64,000 nt of DNA, taken from the NCBI GenBank assembly GCA_030549175.1, contig JAUKUA010000003.1, positions 372,001-436,000 of the forward strand, written 5' to 3'. The notes under the pieces were generated by a model. It saw only the letters and a program-made list of their open reading frames with translations, searched no databases and was not told where the DNA came from. Shown piece after piece: positions 1 through 11,078 of this stretch. The stretch's first letter is position 1. The number at the start of each line of letters is the position of its first letter. Position numbers and translations under genes: made by a program. This DNA comes from Lasiosphaeris hirsuta (lineage: Eukaryota; Ascomycota; Sordariomycetes; Sordariales; Lasiosphaeriaceae).

Positions 1-902
1 CATGGTTTGAAGCTGCCAGCCGTGGGTATCGCGAATGCCGCGAGACTGCCATAGAATAAGGGGGGCAACAACCCAGGCCCAGGCAAACTGCCAGAAGAGT
101 GAAGGCCACCTAGGACTGTAAGCGGAATGTCTCGAGAATAGAATGTTGTCGACGTACCATTCCCAGCCTCTGCCCTGCTGCATGGCAATTTCCATGGGGG
201 TTGTGCCGGTGACCTCGGTGCCGGGGACGCCAAAGCTTGAGTGGAACTTGCGCGAGATCATAAAGATAAGGACGACAACAAGGAGCTATCGGTGTTAGGA
301 CAATATCAATGGGAAGGGACACCACAGACTTGACTAACCTGAATAGCCATGCCAATGCCGACAAAGGTAAACATCTTTTGCGAATAGCCCATGTTGCGAA
401 GACGGCCGAAGAGTGAGCTACTTTGAGACCGGCGCTTTTCATCCCAGCGGGTGGCCATCTGGCTCGGCGGGCGAGCAAAGCGGCTTTGCGCCTTGGCGAC
501 ATGGAGGAACTGGCTGTTGCCGGCCTGGAAGAGGGCAATACCAAAGGGATACCATATGCTCATGATCCAAAACTCGGCGACTTCGGGGGCGAGGGGTCCG
601 ACGCTGTAACCAATCTGTACGGTGATCCAGTAGAGGTGGAGGAGGACAATGCCGGCAAAGGTGAGCGGCAGACCGCGGATGCGTAGTGTCGGAAGCTGAC
701 GCTTCTTGTACAGGAAAACCATGGCGCTGACCAGCAAGGCGGTCCAGACGGCGCCAAAGCATATCCACCAGATACCGACGCTATCGAGCCGTGCGTGCGG
801 CTGCGTGTCGGGGGTGGTTCCGAACTCGGATCCCACTGTGGCGGCGGCTCGGGCGGCGGCTCGGGCGACGGCCCTCTCGAGGGCTTCACGTGGCAGGATC
901 AT
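1..902 (-). CDS. RGS-type multi-pass membrane protein, N-terminal part (partial)
   Basis: Partial gene that runs off the left edge. Start chosen at the ATG at 902-900 (MILPREALER); an upstream in-frame extension is not needed. Exons 902-339, 285-158 and 109-1; introns 286-338 (53 nt) and 110-157 (48 nt) restore one frame, phases 0 and 2. About 267 residues are visible, with at least four hydrophobic segments (WWICFGAVWTALLVSAMVF, LTFAGIVLLHLYWITV, the FWIMSIWYPFGIALF region and, after intron 1, LLVVVLIFMIS). The motifs GRGWEWWPSLFWQF and ILWQSRGIRDTHGW match, from memory, fungal membrane proteins that end in a regulator of G-protein signalling (RGS) domain. That domain would lie outside the window, so the RGS assignment is inference. 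If right, it would act at the plasma membrane on heterotrimeric G-alpha signalling. Confidence 0.6.
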
Positions 903-3900
903 GATTGTGGTGTGGCTGTCGGGCTGCGAAGGGCAGGTTGTGGCTCGGGTGGAACTCAGAGCTGAAGCAGTCGAAGGTTGCTCCGCACCTGAAGAGAACG
1001 TGGTGAGTGAGATGTGGATAGCGAAAAGAGGATGGAAGGAGTGGGCTTTTTGACTCTCAAGCATGCAAGGCACGGCGTCTTGTAAGAGGTGAGTTGAGCG
1101 GAGAATTGGCGTGGAGGCGTGGGAGAGGCCACTTCGGCTAGTGTGTAATGCTCACGGGCATGATGAACCGATCCCACGGCGAAGGGCCGAACAACGGCCG
1201 GTGATGGAGAGCGAATCGAGGTCGGCTCGAGGTGCCCCTTGGAGTCCAGGACCCCATACGGACGCATAACTGGCAGATGGCGACAGGGCCAAGTGCCGAT
1301 CCCATGGGTCAAGCCCAGGATGGCGCACACCACATCGACACGCTGAACCACACTGGTCCACGGTGGTGGGGAGATGGGGGCCCGGCATGCCTAGCACGCC
1401 TGGGTAGCCTCCACTACGTACCGGGACCCATCACGGTGCGTGGGTGTGTAGGTTACTGCGGGCGGTGCATGATGCGGCCTCACCGCACTCGATACTTCCT
1501 GAGCCTCTTTGTTTCTCCCCATCACCCTCAGTCTGCGGGTGGCTCCCTGGCGGTGGCATCGGGGCAGGCACATCACTCAGATCAGCGGGAACGGCCGGGG
1601 CGGGTGTGTCGCAGATCACCCGGTGTGTTCAAGCCTATCTGTCGGGGCCGGCGGGTGTGCTGCCGGAATCGGGAAGCTGAGCGTTCCCACGACCGTGACA
1701 GTGACAGTGACGAGTAGAGTCGGCCATACTCGACGCTGATAGCATACTGTTTGTTGCATGTACTGTAGGATCTGAGGTGTGGGGTCCTGAGACGAGCGTG
1801 TAATTAAAGTCGGAGTCTGGGGTGTCCTGGGGGGACCCCTCCAGCTCCAAGCTAAGCGTCAGCGACCCCCAGCCATACCAGATAGTCATTCACCCGAAAG
1901 TCATCGGGAAAAAGCTTTTCGGTCTGCCCACGAGGCGGTTGTCGCTTATTCAGGTACCACAGTACACGCTTCCCACTTTCCACTAATCGCTCCACCACCA
2001 CATACGTTGGGTGTCTTACCAAGTGGACGGGGAAAGGCGTGGTCGGCGGGCGCAAAAGAAGAAAAAAAAAGGAAAAATAAAAAAAAGGAAAACGCAATGT
2101 GCTCGGCCAAAGCAAACTTGAAAGCACAGGCATTGAGGCTTCGAAAAAAGCCGAGAGAGTCGAAAGAGGGCGGACGCAGGCGGACAGCAAAATGTTGGAA
2201 CGTGGAACCAAACGGCAAGTTCCTTGCGTCCCGCGCTGCCCACTCCTGTATGCCTCCCGCGCATGACGAGAAAGCGTGTCTCATGTGCCAAGCCGTCCGG
2301 ATAGGTCGACAGGGTCCGCCGTGCCGTGTCATCGAGCGCTGCCAGCGTGCCACGCTTGATGGGTTCCACGGTCAGCTGCAGCTGCAGCTGCAGAACAGCC
2401 ATCTCCTTTCGCAGTGTCCATTGAGCGGCGGCGGACTGTGGACAAGAGACTGTGTCCCTTGCTGGACGGCTGCGGTCGTGGGTTGAATGGGTCGAGCGGG
2501 AGGCGTGTGGTCAGAGTCTGGTTGTCCTGCGGGCTCTGCCGATCGCCATATTGCTTTTTGGTACCTTGGGCAATGCGCCAGGGGTTGCACCCCTGTCACT
2601 CGTCCTTCCCCCCCCCCCCTGGAGAAACACGCAGTGGTAGGTTGGATCACAGACACCAGCCACAGGTTGTTTTCGCTGTCCCACGTCCGGGGAATGGAAT
2701 GCGGCGCTGCGATTCTGCGCTACACCGCTGCACCTCCGACAGCTCGTGTGCTAGGTATTATTAGTCTTTGCCTTATGCAAGCCTGCCGTTGCACGTGTGT
2801 CTCGACGCGTCTAGTGTTTCCGCTACATTTGCTAGCGCTTTTTCGATTATGAAAACTCCATCGCCCTCATTTGCAGAAGGAGGGGCGCAACAGCAAGAAC
2901 TAGCTCAAGCGAGTGATCCAGCGACGCACGACAAGGGCTCACAAGATCGCCTGGAAACCTGGGAGGCAGGCGCAGCAGTGATAACTGACCGATGAACCGC
3001 GGGACTCGGTGGGTCTTTTCAATGATCTCCACTGCCGCCTGCCAAATGCGACAGTGATTTTCCAACCTAATTTTGTGGACCCCTTGGCGGGGCATTTGGC
3101 TGCCGTTTTCGCTCGCCAAAGTTGGTGCAAGTTGCTACTGAGTCCCCTAGAGGAAAAAAAGGAAGAAAAAAAACAAGCAGCTTTTTATTTATTTTACTGT
3201 TTGACCTTCACAGCGGACCAGTGTGACGTTAGGACTTGCTCGCTGCTCTTGCCAGTGGCTGGCAAATCGATCGACTGCCCACCTTTTACTTATTTTGGAG
3301 ATTTACAATAACCCTGGACAGCCCGCTCGCTTTCGGCATCGTTTTGCAGTTTTTGCATGCAGCTCATGCGCCACGCCCTTGCGCCAGCTCACCGCACCCA
3401 CGAGCTGGGCCATGACGCAAAACATTGTCCAAGACCCAATGCCATGTCCGTGATGCGAATCACAAAACTGATGTCTGACCCAGCCTTGACCGCCCGCTCA
3501 CCAACCCCTCTGTCACTATCAGCGAGAATTCTGATCTCGTTACCCTGCGCTTCTTTGTGAGCTTGTTGACTTAAAGTAGGCATTTCATTGGGTCAATCCG
3601 AGTCGCGTTCCCGCAGTGTTGACAGACAATCCAGCCCTTGTTTATTGTTAGTTAGCGCGCGGCTTCAAAACTCGTTATGGAAATGGGAAATGTCCCAAAT
3701 TCTCTTTTGGATGATGGAGAGGCCTTATGAAGTACCAAATATGCCTTTTTAATTCCAGAAGTCCAAGACTGCAATATAATCCTCCTTTGGGGCCGCACTC
3801 ACAAAAAAACCAGCTAGAATGTATTTTACACAACCCGGAGGCCAGATGCAGCTCGTGGAAAAATCACCCGCATTGCTTCCAGGTGTCAACAGAGCACCCG

Positions 3901-4869
3901 ATGCCCCTGGATACTGTTTGGGTTTTTGTAAAGATATCGAGACAAAGAGTCAAGAGATCCCGTTGTCGATGCAGGAACCCGTTGAAGGTAGTCTCGGCTC
4001 GCTGCTTCAACATCTCTCTGAACTCGAGGATATCAGATGAAATGATAGGTTAGCTCGTAGATCGATCGGCTTCTCTACGATGCCTAGGTATAGTGAGTTC
4101 CTGGCGGATCGCGTTGGAGCTGAGTTCCTCCGATCCCGATCCATAAGGGATGTGATTAACTGCCTGGTCGGTTGTGATTCTCATGGTTACAGAATACAGA
4201 TGGAAAAGGTTATTTATTTGGACATTTGGGATTTCGAGGCACTTCACTCCGGCAAACCTGCCAAAGTCGTTCCACATCCATCCCTTTACGTGTTGCTGTG
4301 TAACCACCAATCGAGGCTCTACAACTTGCAAAGTCTGGCAACAATGGAATTGTTCGCCCATCGACTTGTCAGGTAACCTCAAGCATTGTTTCAAGACAAA
4401 GCACTGGCAAAAGTAGTATCTACAACCGCATTTGTCGACTGGGATCCTAGCAGCTGTATCGAAATGAGAATATGACGACCAAACGAGGACTGGCACCTTA
4501 CTTGTGAATGTTCCTGATCTAGCTCCACAAAACAGGCTTGCCTTAGGTTGTAAATAGCTACTGGTTGAGATGAAATCACTGTCCTGAACACACAAACAGA
4601 CGGACCGATCTGTCTTTTGGTTCGATATGAACTGTATCGCTGCAAGGACCCCCACGATGGTCAAAATAACCTGTCCACAAACAAACGCATTGGCAGGTTG
4701 AGATGGAACAATGCGAACCCATCAATGGAGCTATATCAGCGAGGTTAAATTTAGGTCAACGGGAAGCATCTTGGCAAGGAAGGACCTTAAGACCTTCGCA
4801 ACTTGCACCCATTCACAATTTGCACTCGTTCGCAACTTGACCCCCCTTCGCACCTTGCACACGGCGGCC
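903..4869. other. Intergenic, no supported gene
   Basis: Lies between two divergently transcribed genes, so both promoters should be here. Open frames in it have no recognisable domain, poor composition and no convincing exon chain. Visible structure is only low complexity: an A/G-rich stretch at about 2057-2098, an alternating CAG/CTG tract at 2373-2393, a poly-C run near 2610-2620 and an A-rich patch near 3150-3176. Confidence 0.6.
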
Positions 4870-6879
4870 ATGTCTTCCCCGAAAGGTACTGTGGCACCCA
4901 TCACGAGAAGCTGGGTCGGCGACGTCGTACCCGGCGTCTTCACCTACCTGAGCGTCATATGGCTCATCAATACCGCTCTGAAGAGTTATGCTGAGGATGA
5001 CTGGTATCTCTACTGCTTCCTTGCGGTCTTTGTCTGGCGGTACCTTCGCTACGTTGTCCACTTTATCGCCTTTTGGCTCTACAAACCCTTCCCGTTGCCA
5101 AGCAACGAGGCTGCCATTTACACCCCTTCTAGAGACGTCACCGTTATCCTCCCGACCGTCGAACCCGAGGGAGAGTACTTCCAGGAGTGCCTCTTCACGT
5201 GCGCCCAGAACTCACCGGCCAAGATCATCGTTGTCACGGCCGGTGACGAGCTCTACGAGCAGACCCTCGACCCAGTATCGCGCGTAAAGGCCCGGTTCCC
5301 AGGGGTCGAGTTCGTCGTCGGGAGAACCCAGGTCGCCAGCAAGCGGGAGCAAGTCAGCCTTGCCATCCCCATGGTCACGACAGCCATTACCGTCATGCTT
5401 GATGACCACGTCAATTGGGGCCCGAGATTCCTCCAGACGATCCTCGCCCCCTTTGAGGATCTCAAGGTGGGCATGGTCGGCACCAACAAGCGTGGCAAAC
5501 GCATTGAAGGGCTGGACGTGTGGAAGCGTTTCTGGAACATGCTGGGTGCGCTGTACCTGATGCGCCACAACTACGAGATCCGCGCGACCAACACGATTGA
5601 CGGCGGCGTCTTTGTTGTCTCGGCACGCACCTGTGCCATGCGCACCGAGATTCTGCAGCACCCCGAGTTCCTAGAAGGGTACACCAACGACAAGTTCTTC
5701 TTCGGCTTGCTCGGTCCCCTGAACGCCGACGACGACAACTACAACACCCGATTCGTAGTGCGCCAGAACTGGAAAATCAAGATCCAGTACTCGGAAGACG
5801 CCGAGATCATGACCGACGTCGGTGCCAAAGCTCCAGTGGCGACCAAATTCCTTGCTCAATGCCGCCGCTGGGCTCGCACGACCTGGCGCTCCAACGCGCG
5901 CAGCTTGATCAGGGACGGCACCGTGTGGAGATCGCAGCAATGGTGTGTCTACGCTGTCTTTCTGACATCCTTCACCAACTTTGCTCTCTTTACAGATCCG
6001 GCCCTCGTCTTTCTCTTCTGCAAGTCATCGCTGTTCTTGAAATCTGCCCATCCCATCATTGCCTTGGCGCGCCTGGTTGCTTGGATCCTGCTCACCAAGA
6101 TCACCAAGGTGTTTCCCTACTACTGGAAGTACCCACAGGACATCTATCTGTTCCCGGCGTACCTGGCATTTGGCTATGCACACAGCTTGATCAAGTTCTG
6201 GGCCATGCTCACCTTCTGGGACGCCGCCTGGAGTGGCCGCAACCTGTCAGCGATCGTTGTCGACGACACGGAGAAACCCCAGCCGCCTGTCACAATGACC
6301 GATACAACCGAGCCGGCGTCTTCCTCCAACGGAACCGAACCAACGTCTCCCTCTGACAAAACCGCCAGAGAAGAAGCCTCGGAGGTGAAGACGGAGCCGG
6401 TGAAGACGGAGCCGGTGAAGACGGAGCCGATTCGACCTCAGCCACGCGCCCGCCCGCAATTCAAGCCCCGGTTCCCGCGCCCTGCCCCATTCACAAACCA
6501 AATCCCGGATAAGGAGCAGCTCGCAGCCGCGCGCGAGATCATGGCGGATATCGATGGCCTCCGTATGAGCCAGGTACGTATGATCAACGGACACCAAACC
6601 CCCATGTTGGAGACGCTGTTAATGATCCGTAACAAGCTCAAGAACGTGCGGAAGACCCAGGACGAAATCATCAGAACCGACAACAGCATTGATGCAGAGC
6701 TGAGGCAGCTCGAGACTCAAGTCAACGACATGATTACGGGCCTGCCTTTCCAGGAGCAACAAGGCCGTGATCTCGAGGCTGAGGTCAGTGCGCTTGGAGA
6801 CCGAGTTGAGGGGTTGCAGTGGCAATCGGCCCAGTGGAAGGGTGTAAGTAAGTCAAAGGGACGACCTCTTCAATGTTAG
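4870..6879 (+). CDS. GT2-family polysaccharide synthase (Cps1-like) with coiled-coil tail
   Basis: Start set at the ATG at 4870 (MSSPKGTVAP); the longer open frame from 4711 adds a tail that does not look coding. 669 residues. Two N-terminal membrane helices (about 19-65), then a family 2 glycosyltransferase domain: VILPTVEPEG near 92-101, the nucleotide-sugar/metal motif LDDH at 177-180, the second acidic motif NADDDN at 285-290 and the processive-synthase motif QCRRW at 330-334. Three or four further helices follow (about 355-465). This is the layout of fungal type 2 glycosyltransferases that make and export an extracellular or cell-wall polysaccharide. Odd: residues after about 490 are an acidic/Pro linker with three KTEPV repeats, then a long coiled coil. 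The last codons overlap a good donor (GTAAGT at 6846); joining to an AG at 6981 would change the last residues, so the exact C-terminus is uncertain. Confidence 0.85.
   Translation: MSSPKGTVAPITRSWVGDVVPGVFTYLSVIWLINTALKSYAEDDWYLYCFLAVFVWRYLRYVVHFIAFWLYKPFPLPSNEAAIYTPSRDVTVILPTVEPEGEYFQECLFTCAQNSPAKIIVVTAGDELYEQTLDPVSRVKARFPGVEFVVGRTQVASKREQVSLAIPMVTTAITVMLDDHVNWGPRFLQTILAPFEDLKVGMVGTNKRGKRIEGLDVWKRFWNMLGALYLMRHNYEIRATNTIDGGVFVVSARTCAMRTEILQHPEFLEGYTNDKFFFGLLGPLNADDDNYNTRFVVRQNWKIKIQYSEDAEIMTDVGAKAPVATKFLAQCRRWARTTWRSNARSLIRDGTVWRSQQWCVYAVFLTSFTNFALFTDPALVFLFCKSSLFLKSAHPIIALARLVAWILLTKITKVFPYYWKYPQDIYLFPAYLAFGYAHSLIKFWAMLTFWDAAWSGRNLSAIVVDDTEKPQPPVTMTDTTEPASSSNGTEPTSPSDKTAREEASEVKTEPVKTEPVKTEPIRPQPRARPQFKPRFPRPAPFTNQIPDKEQLAAAREIMADIDGLRMSQVRMINGHQTPMLETLLMIRNKLKNVRKTQDEIIRTDNSIDAELRQLETQVNDMITGLPFQEQQGRDLEAEVSALGDRVEGLQWQSAQWKGVSKSKGRPLQC
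6399..6428 (+). repeat. 15-bp tandem repeat encoding KTEPV
   Basis: The 15-bp unit gtgaagacggagccg occurs two to three times head to tail inside the glycosyltransferase gene (unit starts near 6385, 6400 and 6415), encoding VKTEP-type repeats in the linker between membrane domain and coiled coil. It keeps frame, so length variation would be tolerated. Confidence 0.75.
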
Positions 6880-8690
6880 TGGGTCATAGGAAACACGGGG
6901 GGGTATAGGTAGGTACTTGCCGGCCCGTCGCGTTGGATTCCTACTTGAACACGCCTGAAAGATCACAACTTGAAATTATAGGCCAATCGACCACAAGTCG
7001 ATGCGATACGGCCAGACCGGATTGACTCTTCACCGGCAACAAAATGATACCCTAATATACGGATAGATATGAGAGAGGTAACTCTCCTCATAGCCTTTTC
7101 CCTCGGGAAACCCAACTTCGTTGTTCTCCTTTGCTGTGACTTTATGTTCTTTGCTCAATTTTTGAGACAGGGATCTCGCATGATCGAATCTCTTGCCGAA
7201 CTTGCGACGTTCCCGGATCCGGGCATCTAACTTGGCCCCGGACACACTCATATCAAGCCATCATAACAATCCTTTTGTCCTTTCTTACACCCAACCGCTC
7301 AGAACAAGGGCATACATACCTTGAAATTGTGTGCGATGCCGTCCCGCAAATACACCCTCACCCACCACCTCCTTCCCCACATTACCCGGCAAGCCGCAAC
7401 CTCCAAATTCCATGATCACGCCAACATTATCACACTCAGCAAAGTGCTTCTCACTTTCCGCAAACTCGACCCCACCCCCAATGAACAACAAAAACAACAA
7501 AAACAACATACGAAATCACCGACGCCGTGTCCCTCCTCCCTTGTGGCCTCTGGGACACCACCGTTTCAGTCATCATCGATTTTGTCAACATAGACGATGG
7601 TGTGCTGGTCACGAGGCATTCACCAATGGGAATAGTGATCTTGGAGCGGTGGAGTGTTGGTGACGGGGGTTAAGGCTGGAGGTGGAGTTGACGGCGGGGG
7701 CGGTGGCGTTGGGGGCTTTTTGGGGGGACAATAGAGGGCAATCATGAGAGGTATCTCGGGAAGATGGTGGGGGTTATTGCTGGGGATGACTGTTTGGTGT
7801 TTCCAGAATGTGAAGTAGAAGAAAGGGATGTCTGATGGGATCCCCTTTTGCTGCCGTTGTAGCGGTGTTCCTTGTCGGGTCCTTTTGGGGGGGGGGGGGG
7901 GAGCTTGAATGTGTTTTGCGCCATCGAGGTGTCCAGGGGTGACATTTGGTTTGGCGATGGAATCGAAGCAACTCTCCGGAAACCTCTCTTGTGTTACTTA
8001 TCAGAGCTGAACACCAAGATTGGGCATCGATAGCAAGTCCCTCGTGTCATCCAAAACCTGGGACCGGATATGTCCGCAGCAGGGGATAAGAGAAAAAAAA
8101 AGAGTCAAAGAGGTGCAGGAAACATGTGCCCGCTTTGACCGCGTCTTGAATGGTTTCTTCAGACGTGCATCATCTGTCCGACCCTCCAATTGCGGAGGGC
8201 GAGGCGGTGCGGTGCAAGCAGCAGTAGACGCTGGGGACAAGAAATGACGGACGAAGGAGACTAAGCAATGTGCTCGTCGTTAACGGAGTTGGGGAAAGTC
8301 TTTATGATTTCTTCACTCATTGAGACCGACTACTCCATAACAGACGTTGAAACTGAGTAGAATTCGACGAGGAGTCAGAGGGGCACACAGGCTAACTCTC
8401 CCGAAAACATGCAAGTCATCTTTGGGGCCACGAACTAGATTCCCTCCCCAGCTTTCCCCACGTGTGATATGGTTGCGCAGAAGCAGGGACCCGGATCTGG
8501 CAACGCCACTAATTAGCCCATCCCATGCATGGCTTGCGGACCACGACGGTTTAATAGTCGGCTGCAACCTCGAGTTTCCCCTCGCTCCCTGCGAGAAGCA
8601 CAATTCCACGTGGGATCTGGGTAATTTGGAAAGTTGGCTGAGCGAGGGCTGTTTTCAGCTCTTGGTGCATGACCTTGAATGAATTGTTCC
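6880..8690. other. Intergenic, no supported gene
   Basis: Contains a possible extra 3' exon of the glycosyltransferase (acceptor AG at about 6980-6981) and a poly-G run at about 7887-7901. Small open frames on both strands show no domain or exon logic. Nothing else recognised. Confidence 0.5.
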
Positions 8691-8701
8691 TACTCGGAAT
8701 C

Positions 8702-9462
8702 TTATAGCGGCGCCTTGTGGAAATGCTGGGTTCTCGATTCCCCTTGTCCTCCAAACCCTGGCCCAGGACGGCATCAGCGATCCCATGGGCCCTCCGCCAC
8801 CACCGCCGGCCGGCTAGTCGGAGGACTGTTTGGCGCTGGATGTCTCGGTGCCCAAGGCAACTTACGATGCCCAGGTTGCGGGGACGCTCAAAACACCGCT
8901 TCTTGTCGTTGTCTGGATCCACGGCGGAGGGTATGTCGAGGGCGTCAAGGATGCCGAGAACCCCGCTAGATTTATTGCTTCGAGCCGCCGTAACGGGGGA
9001 GCGGGTGTTTTGTTTGTCGCCATCAACTATCGCTTGTATGTTTCCTTTCCAGGACGCGACTGTCGTTTCGCAGTTGTATGATCAGTTCCTGTCTGTGGCT
9101 GGCGTTTCTTCGTATGCCCAGGCGCGCACCAAGTCGTCAGAAGTGCTTGTGGGCATCCAAGCGGGCATGATCGTGACAGCACCCTTTGAATCCACCGTAT
9201 TTGGTAAGTCATTACACTGTTTAGGGTACACTCCACTCCCTTTCTAATGTTACCACCAGGACCCAACACCGACGGGCTCATGGTGCCCGACCACCCCGGG
9301 AAGCTCCTGACAGCAGGTAAGGTTGACAAGCGTGTTAAGGTCATCGTGGCACACAACCTCGAAGAAGGCCTCCTATCCATCGACCAGGCCAACGTCGCCA
9401 ACGTCAACGGCTCTGGCGCTGCTACTGTCAGAGATCCATCGGCTAATGGCCGCTGCAAGTAA
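8702..9462 (+). pseudogene. Type B carboxylesterase/lipase pseudogene (catalytic core deleted)
   Basis: Remnant of an alpha/beta-hydrolase carboxylesterase. Recognisable pieces, in order: SEDCLALDV (8818 on, matching the family SEDCL motif), the oxyanion-hole segment VVWIHGGGY (about 8911-8937), VAINYRL, then directly LYDQFLSVAGVSS and, after a plausible intron (GT at 9204, AG at 9259-9260), PNTDGLMVPDHPGKLL and KVIVAHNLEEGL. Lesions: an in-frame TAG at 8815-8817 just before SEDCL, where a Gln codon is usual (CAG to TAG would be C-to-T); the whole nucleophile region (GESAGG Ser) is missing between VAINYRL and LYDQFL; and the 3' end stops before the catalytic His. Where the core is missing, a donor-like GTATGT (9036) and an acceptor-like TTTCCAG (9046-9052) lie only 17 nt apart, too short for an intron. 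Confidence 0.8.
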
Positions 9463-9722
9463 TGGCTTACGGGGTTGACGTCTTAGGACTTGGTTGTGTT
9501 TTTTTTATTTTTTTTTTAGCTCACTGGTTTCCTTTGTTTCCTCTCCTTTATCGTTTTCAGTGTAGGACTTTATAATGGGTATCCGACTGCTCAACCCAAT
9601 GTGAGCAGCATCCAGAAAGAAACTCCAGCCCAACTTACTCCCAGTAATAGTTACCTTGGACACATCAAAATTTAAAAAAAAGTCAGTCTCTACGTCTCCG
9701 GCCTCGAAAGACAACTCAATCT

Positions 9723-10286
9723 TCAATATCCGTCTTCCGCATTAATCCTCCCCGGACCACCCCTCTCCAAGTTACCCAAGACATCCTCCTCGCTCTGACT
9801 CACCACAGCCGTTAACACCCTCGGCATGCCCTCCTTCCCATGCCACGACCCGGCTGCCGGGCCCGGGCCCTCCCTCACCGTCGTCGTCGCCAGCCCGACC
9901 CGGCCGCGAAACCTCGCAAACGCACCCCGCAAGCACGGGATACACGCAGCGATGATGCCCATCTGCGCCTCGATGCTCGCCCACAGCGCAATACCCATGC
10001 CCTTGCCGACGCCGTCATCGGCCTGTACGAAGCTCTGCACCACGACGGCCTTGAAGGCGGCGTCGCTCCAGCACGTCTTGTCGGCCACGGTGGGGTCCCA
10101 CAACCCCGGCAGCGGGATGCACCGCGTCAGGTGCATAATGGTGGCGAAGACGGCTGTTAGGATCTGGATGGTAATGATGCTGGTCTCGAGCAGCGCGACC
10201 GACCACGACGAGACGAGCGTCGAGGCCATGGTGATGGCAATGCCGGGAACCTCATTTGCACTAAATGCTCCCGCACTTGGATCCAT
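9723..10286 (-). pseudogene. Truncated fungal rhodopsin-domain (Pth11-like) membrane protein
   Basis: An open frame of 187 residues resembling the fungal rhodopsin-domain membrane family. Supported by CIPLPGLWDPTVADKTCW (family: CxP...W.P...C after helix 3), by ALWASIEAQMGIIAACIPCL (last helix, typical W..IE...GIIAACLP.L) and by the following basic cytosolic tail. Full-length members have seven helices and 350-400 residues. Here the first helices are absent, and the stretch between FKAVVVQSF and DDGVGKGMGIALW is far too short to hold helices 4-6. I read it as a remnant with N-terminal and internal deletions; a short expressed protein is possible but could not have the receptor fold. An intact relative lies at 60.4-61.8 kb. 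Confidence 0.6.
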
Positions 10287-10550
10287 ATCTCCATTTCAGG
10301 CTTCTAGCACGTTAAAGATTGCCATTTCTGTACTGATAACATGCTAGTGATATTGACGCAGGCTCCCATTCGAAAATGGCCATGGTTATCCGTGATCTGA
10401 TTTGGGTCGGGGAAGCCTCGAGGCTACCCAATCAGTTATTGCAATCCAACATTTGTTCTCTCAGCCTGACTTCAACAGTGTGCGAGAAAACACAACGCCT
10501 CATCGTATCGCAATGCCTATCAAGAGCTCTTTATTCTTATTTTTATATCA

Positions 10551-11039
10551 CTAGTCCTTGACCGGGCAAATGGCAAAGTCGCCATCAGTCTTGACCCCAT
10601 CATGAGACATCACACCACAGTAAATGCCGTCACTCGTGGGCTTCTTGACCGGGTCGCTGCTGTTGATGACAAAGACAACACGGTCGGCTCCCGGGTCGCC
10701 AGTGCCGCTGTAGATGCTCGATCCCCTCAGCAGGGGGTACTCCCAGAGCTGCTTGCCCTTGCACTTGTCGGAGAAGACGAGCTTCTTATTGTTGCCGAAC
10801 TTGTGTGGATAATCTGTCTTTGTCTTCGCCTTGGGCGCCATGTCGATTCCTTTCTGAATTGCTTTCTCCGCCTGGGGGCGGCTGTAGAGATATTTCGGAC
10901 AGGTGATGAACTGGTCTGAAGGCGGGAGATTGGTGACTGTGCGTACGCTGAGGGCGAGAGCAGCCGGGGCGGGAGCAGCCGTGGCGATCTGCGCGAGGGC
11001 GAGACCCAGGGCGACGAGGGAGAAGGTTGGAGGCTGCAT
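10551..11039 (-). CDS. Secreted guanyl-specific ribonuclease, RNase T1/N1 family
   Basis: Single exon, 162 residues; start at the ATG at 11039-11037 (MQPPTFSLVALGLALAQIA), which gives a clean signal peptide ending near AAPAPA. The longer upstream frame runs through a CT-rich repeat and is not needed. The mature part carries the full RNase T1 catalytic set: His79 in YPHKF, Glu100 in EYPLL, Arg120 in GADRVVF and His146 in MSHDGV. The family cleaves single-stranded RNA 3' of guanine through a 2',3'-cyclic phosphate. It is slightly longer than RNase T1 because of an insertion before CGVMSHDG. Cys pairs are present (Cys47, Cys93, Cys141, Cys158). Secretion suggests extracellular phosphate/nitrogen scavenging or an effector role; the sequence does not decide which. 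Confidence 0.85.
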   Translation of the reverse strand: MQPPTFSLVALGLALAQIATAAPAPAALALSVRTVTNLPPSDQFITCPKYLYSRPQAEKAIQKGIDMAPKAKTKTDYPHKFGNNKKLVFSDKCKGKQLWEYPLLRGSSIYSGTGDPGADRVVFVINSSDPVKKPTSDGIYCGVMSHDGVKTDGDFAICPVKD

Positions 11040-11056
11040 TTTGAAGGTTCGTTGGA

Positions 11057-11078
11057 GAGAGAGAGAGAGAGAGAGAGA
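11057..11078. repeat. (GA)n microsatellite in the 5' leader of the RNase gene
   Basis: About eleven GA units just upstream of the RNase start codon; a CT-rich tract on the coding strand, a common element of fungal 5' leaders. Confidence 0.85.

Noticed and set aside
2007..2486. 159-codon open frame beginning in A-rich DNA
   Set aside because: Lys run from an A/G tract and no recognisable domain.
4050..4664. 204-codon open frame on the minus strand
   Set aside because: No domain, unusual Cys-rich composition and no good start; low-complexity-like translation.
9036..9052. A possible 17-nt intron in the carboxylesterase
   Set aside because: Far below the minimum spliceable length; better read as a deletion scar.
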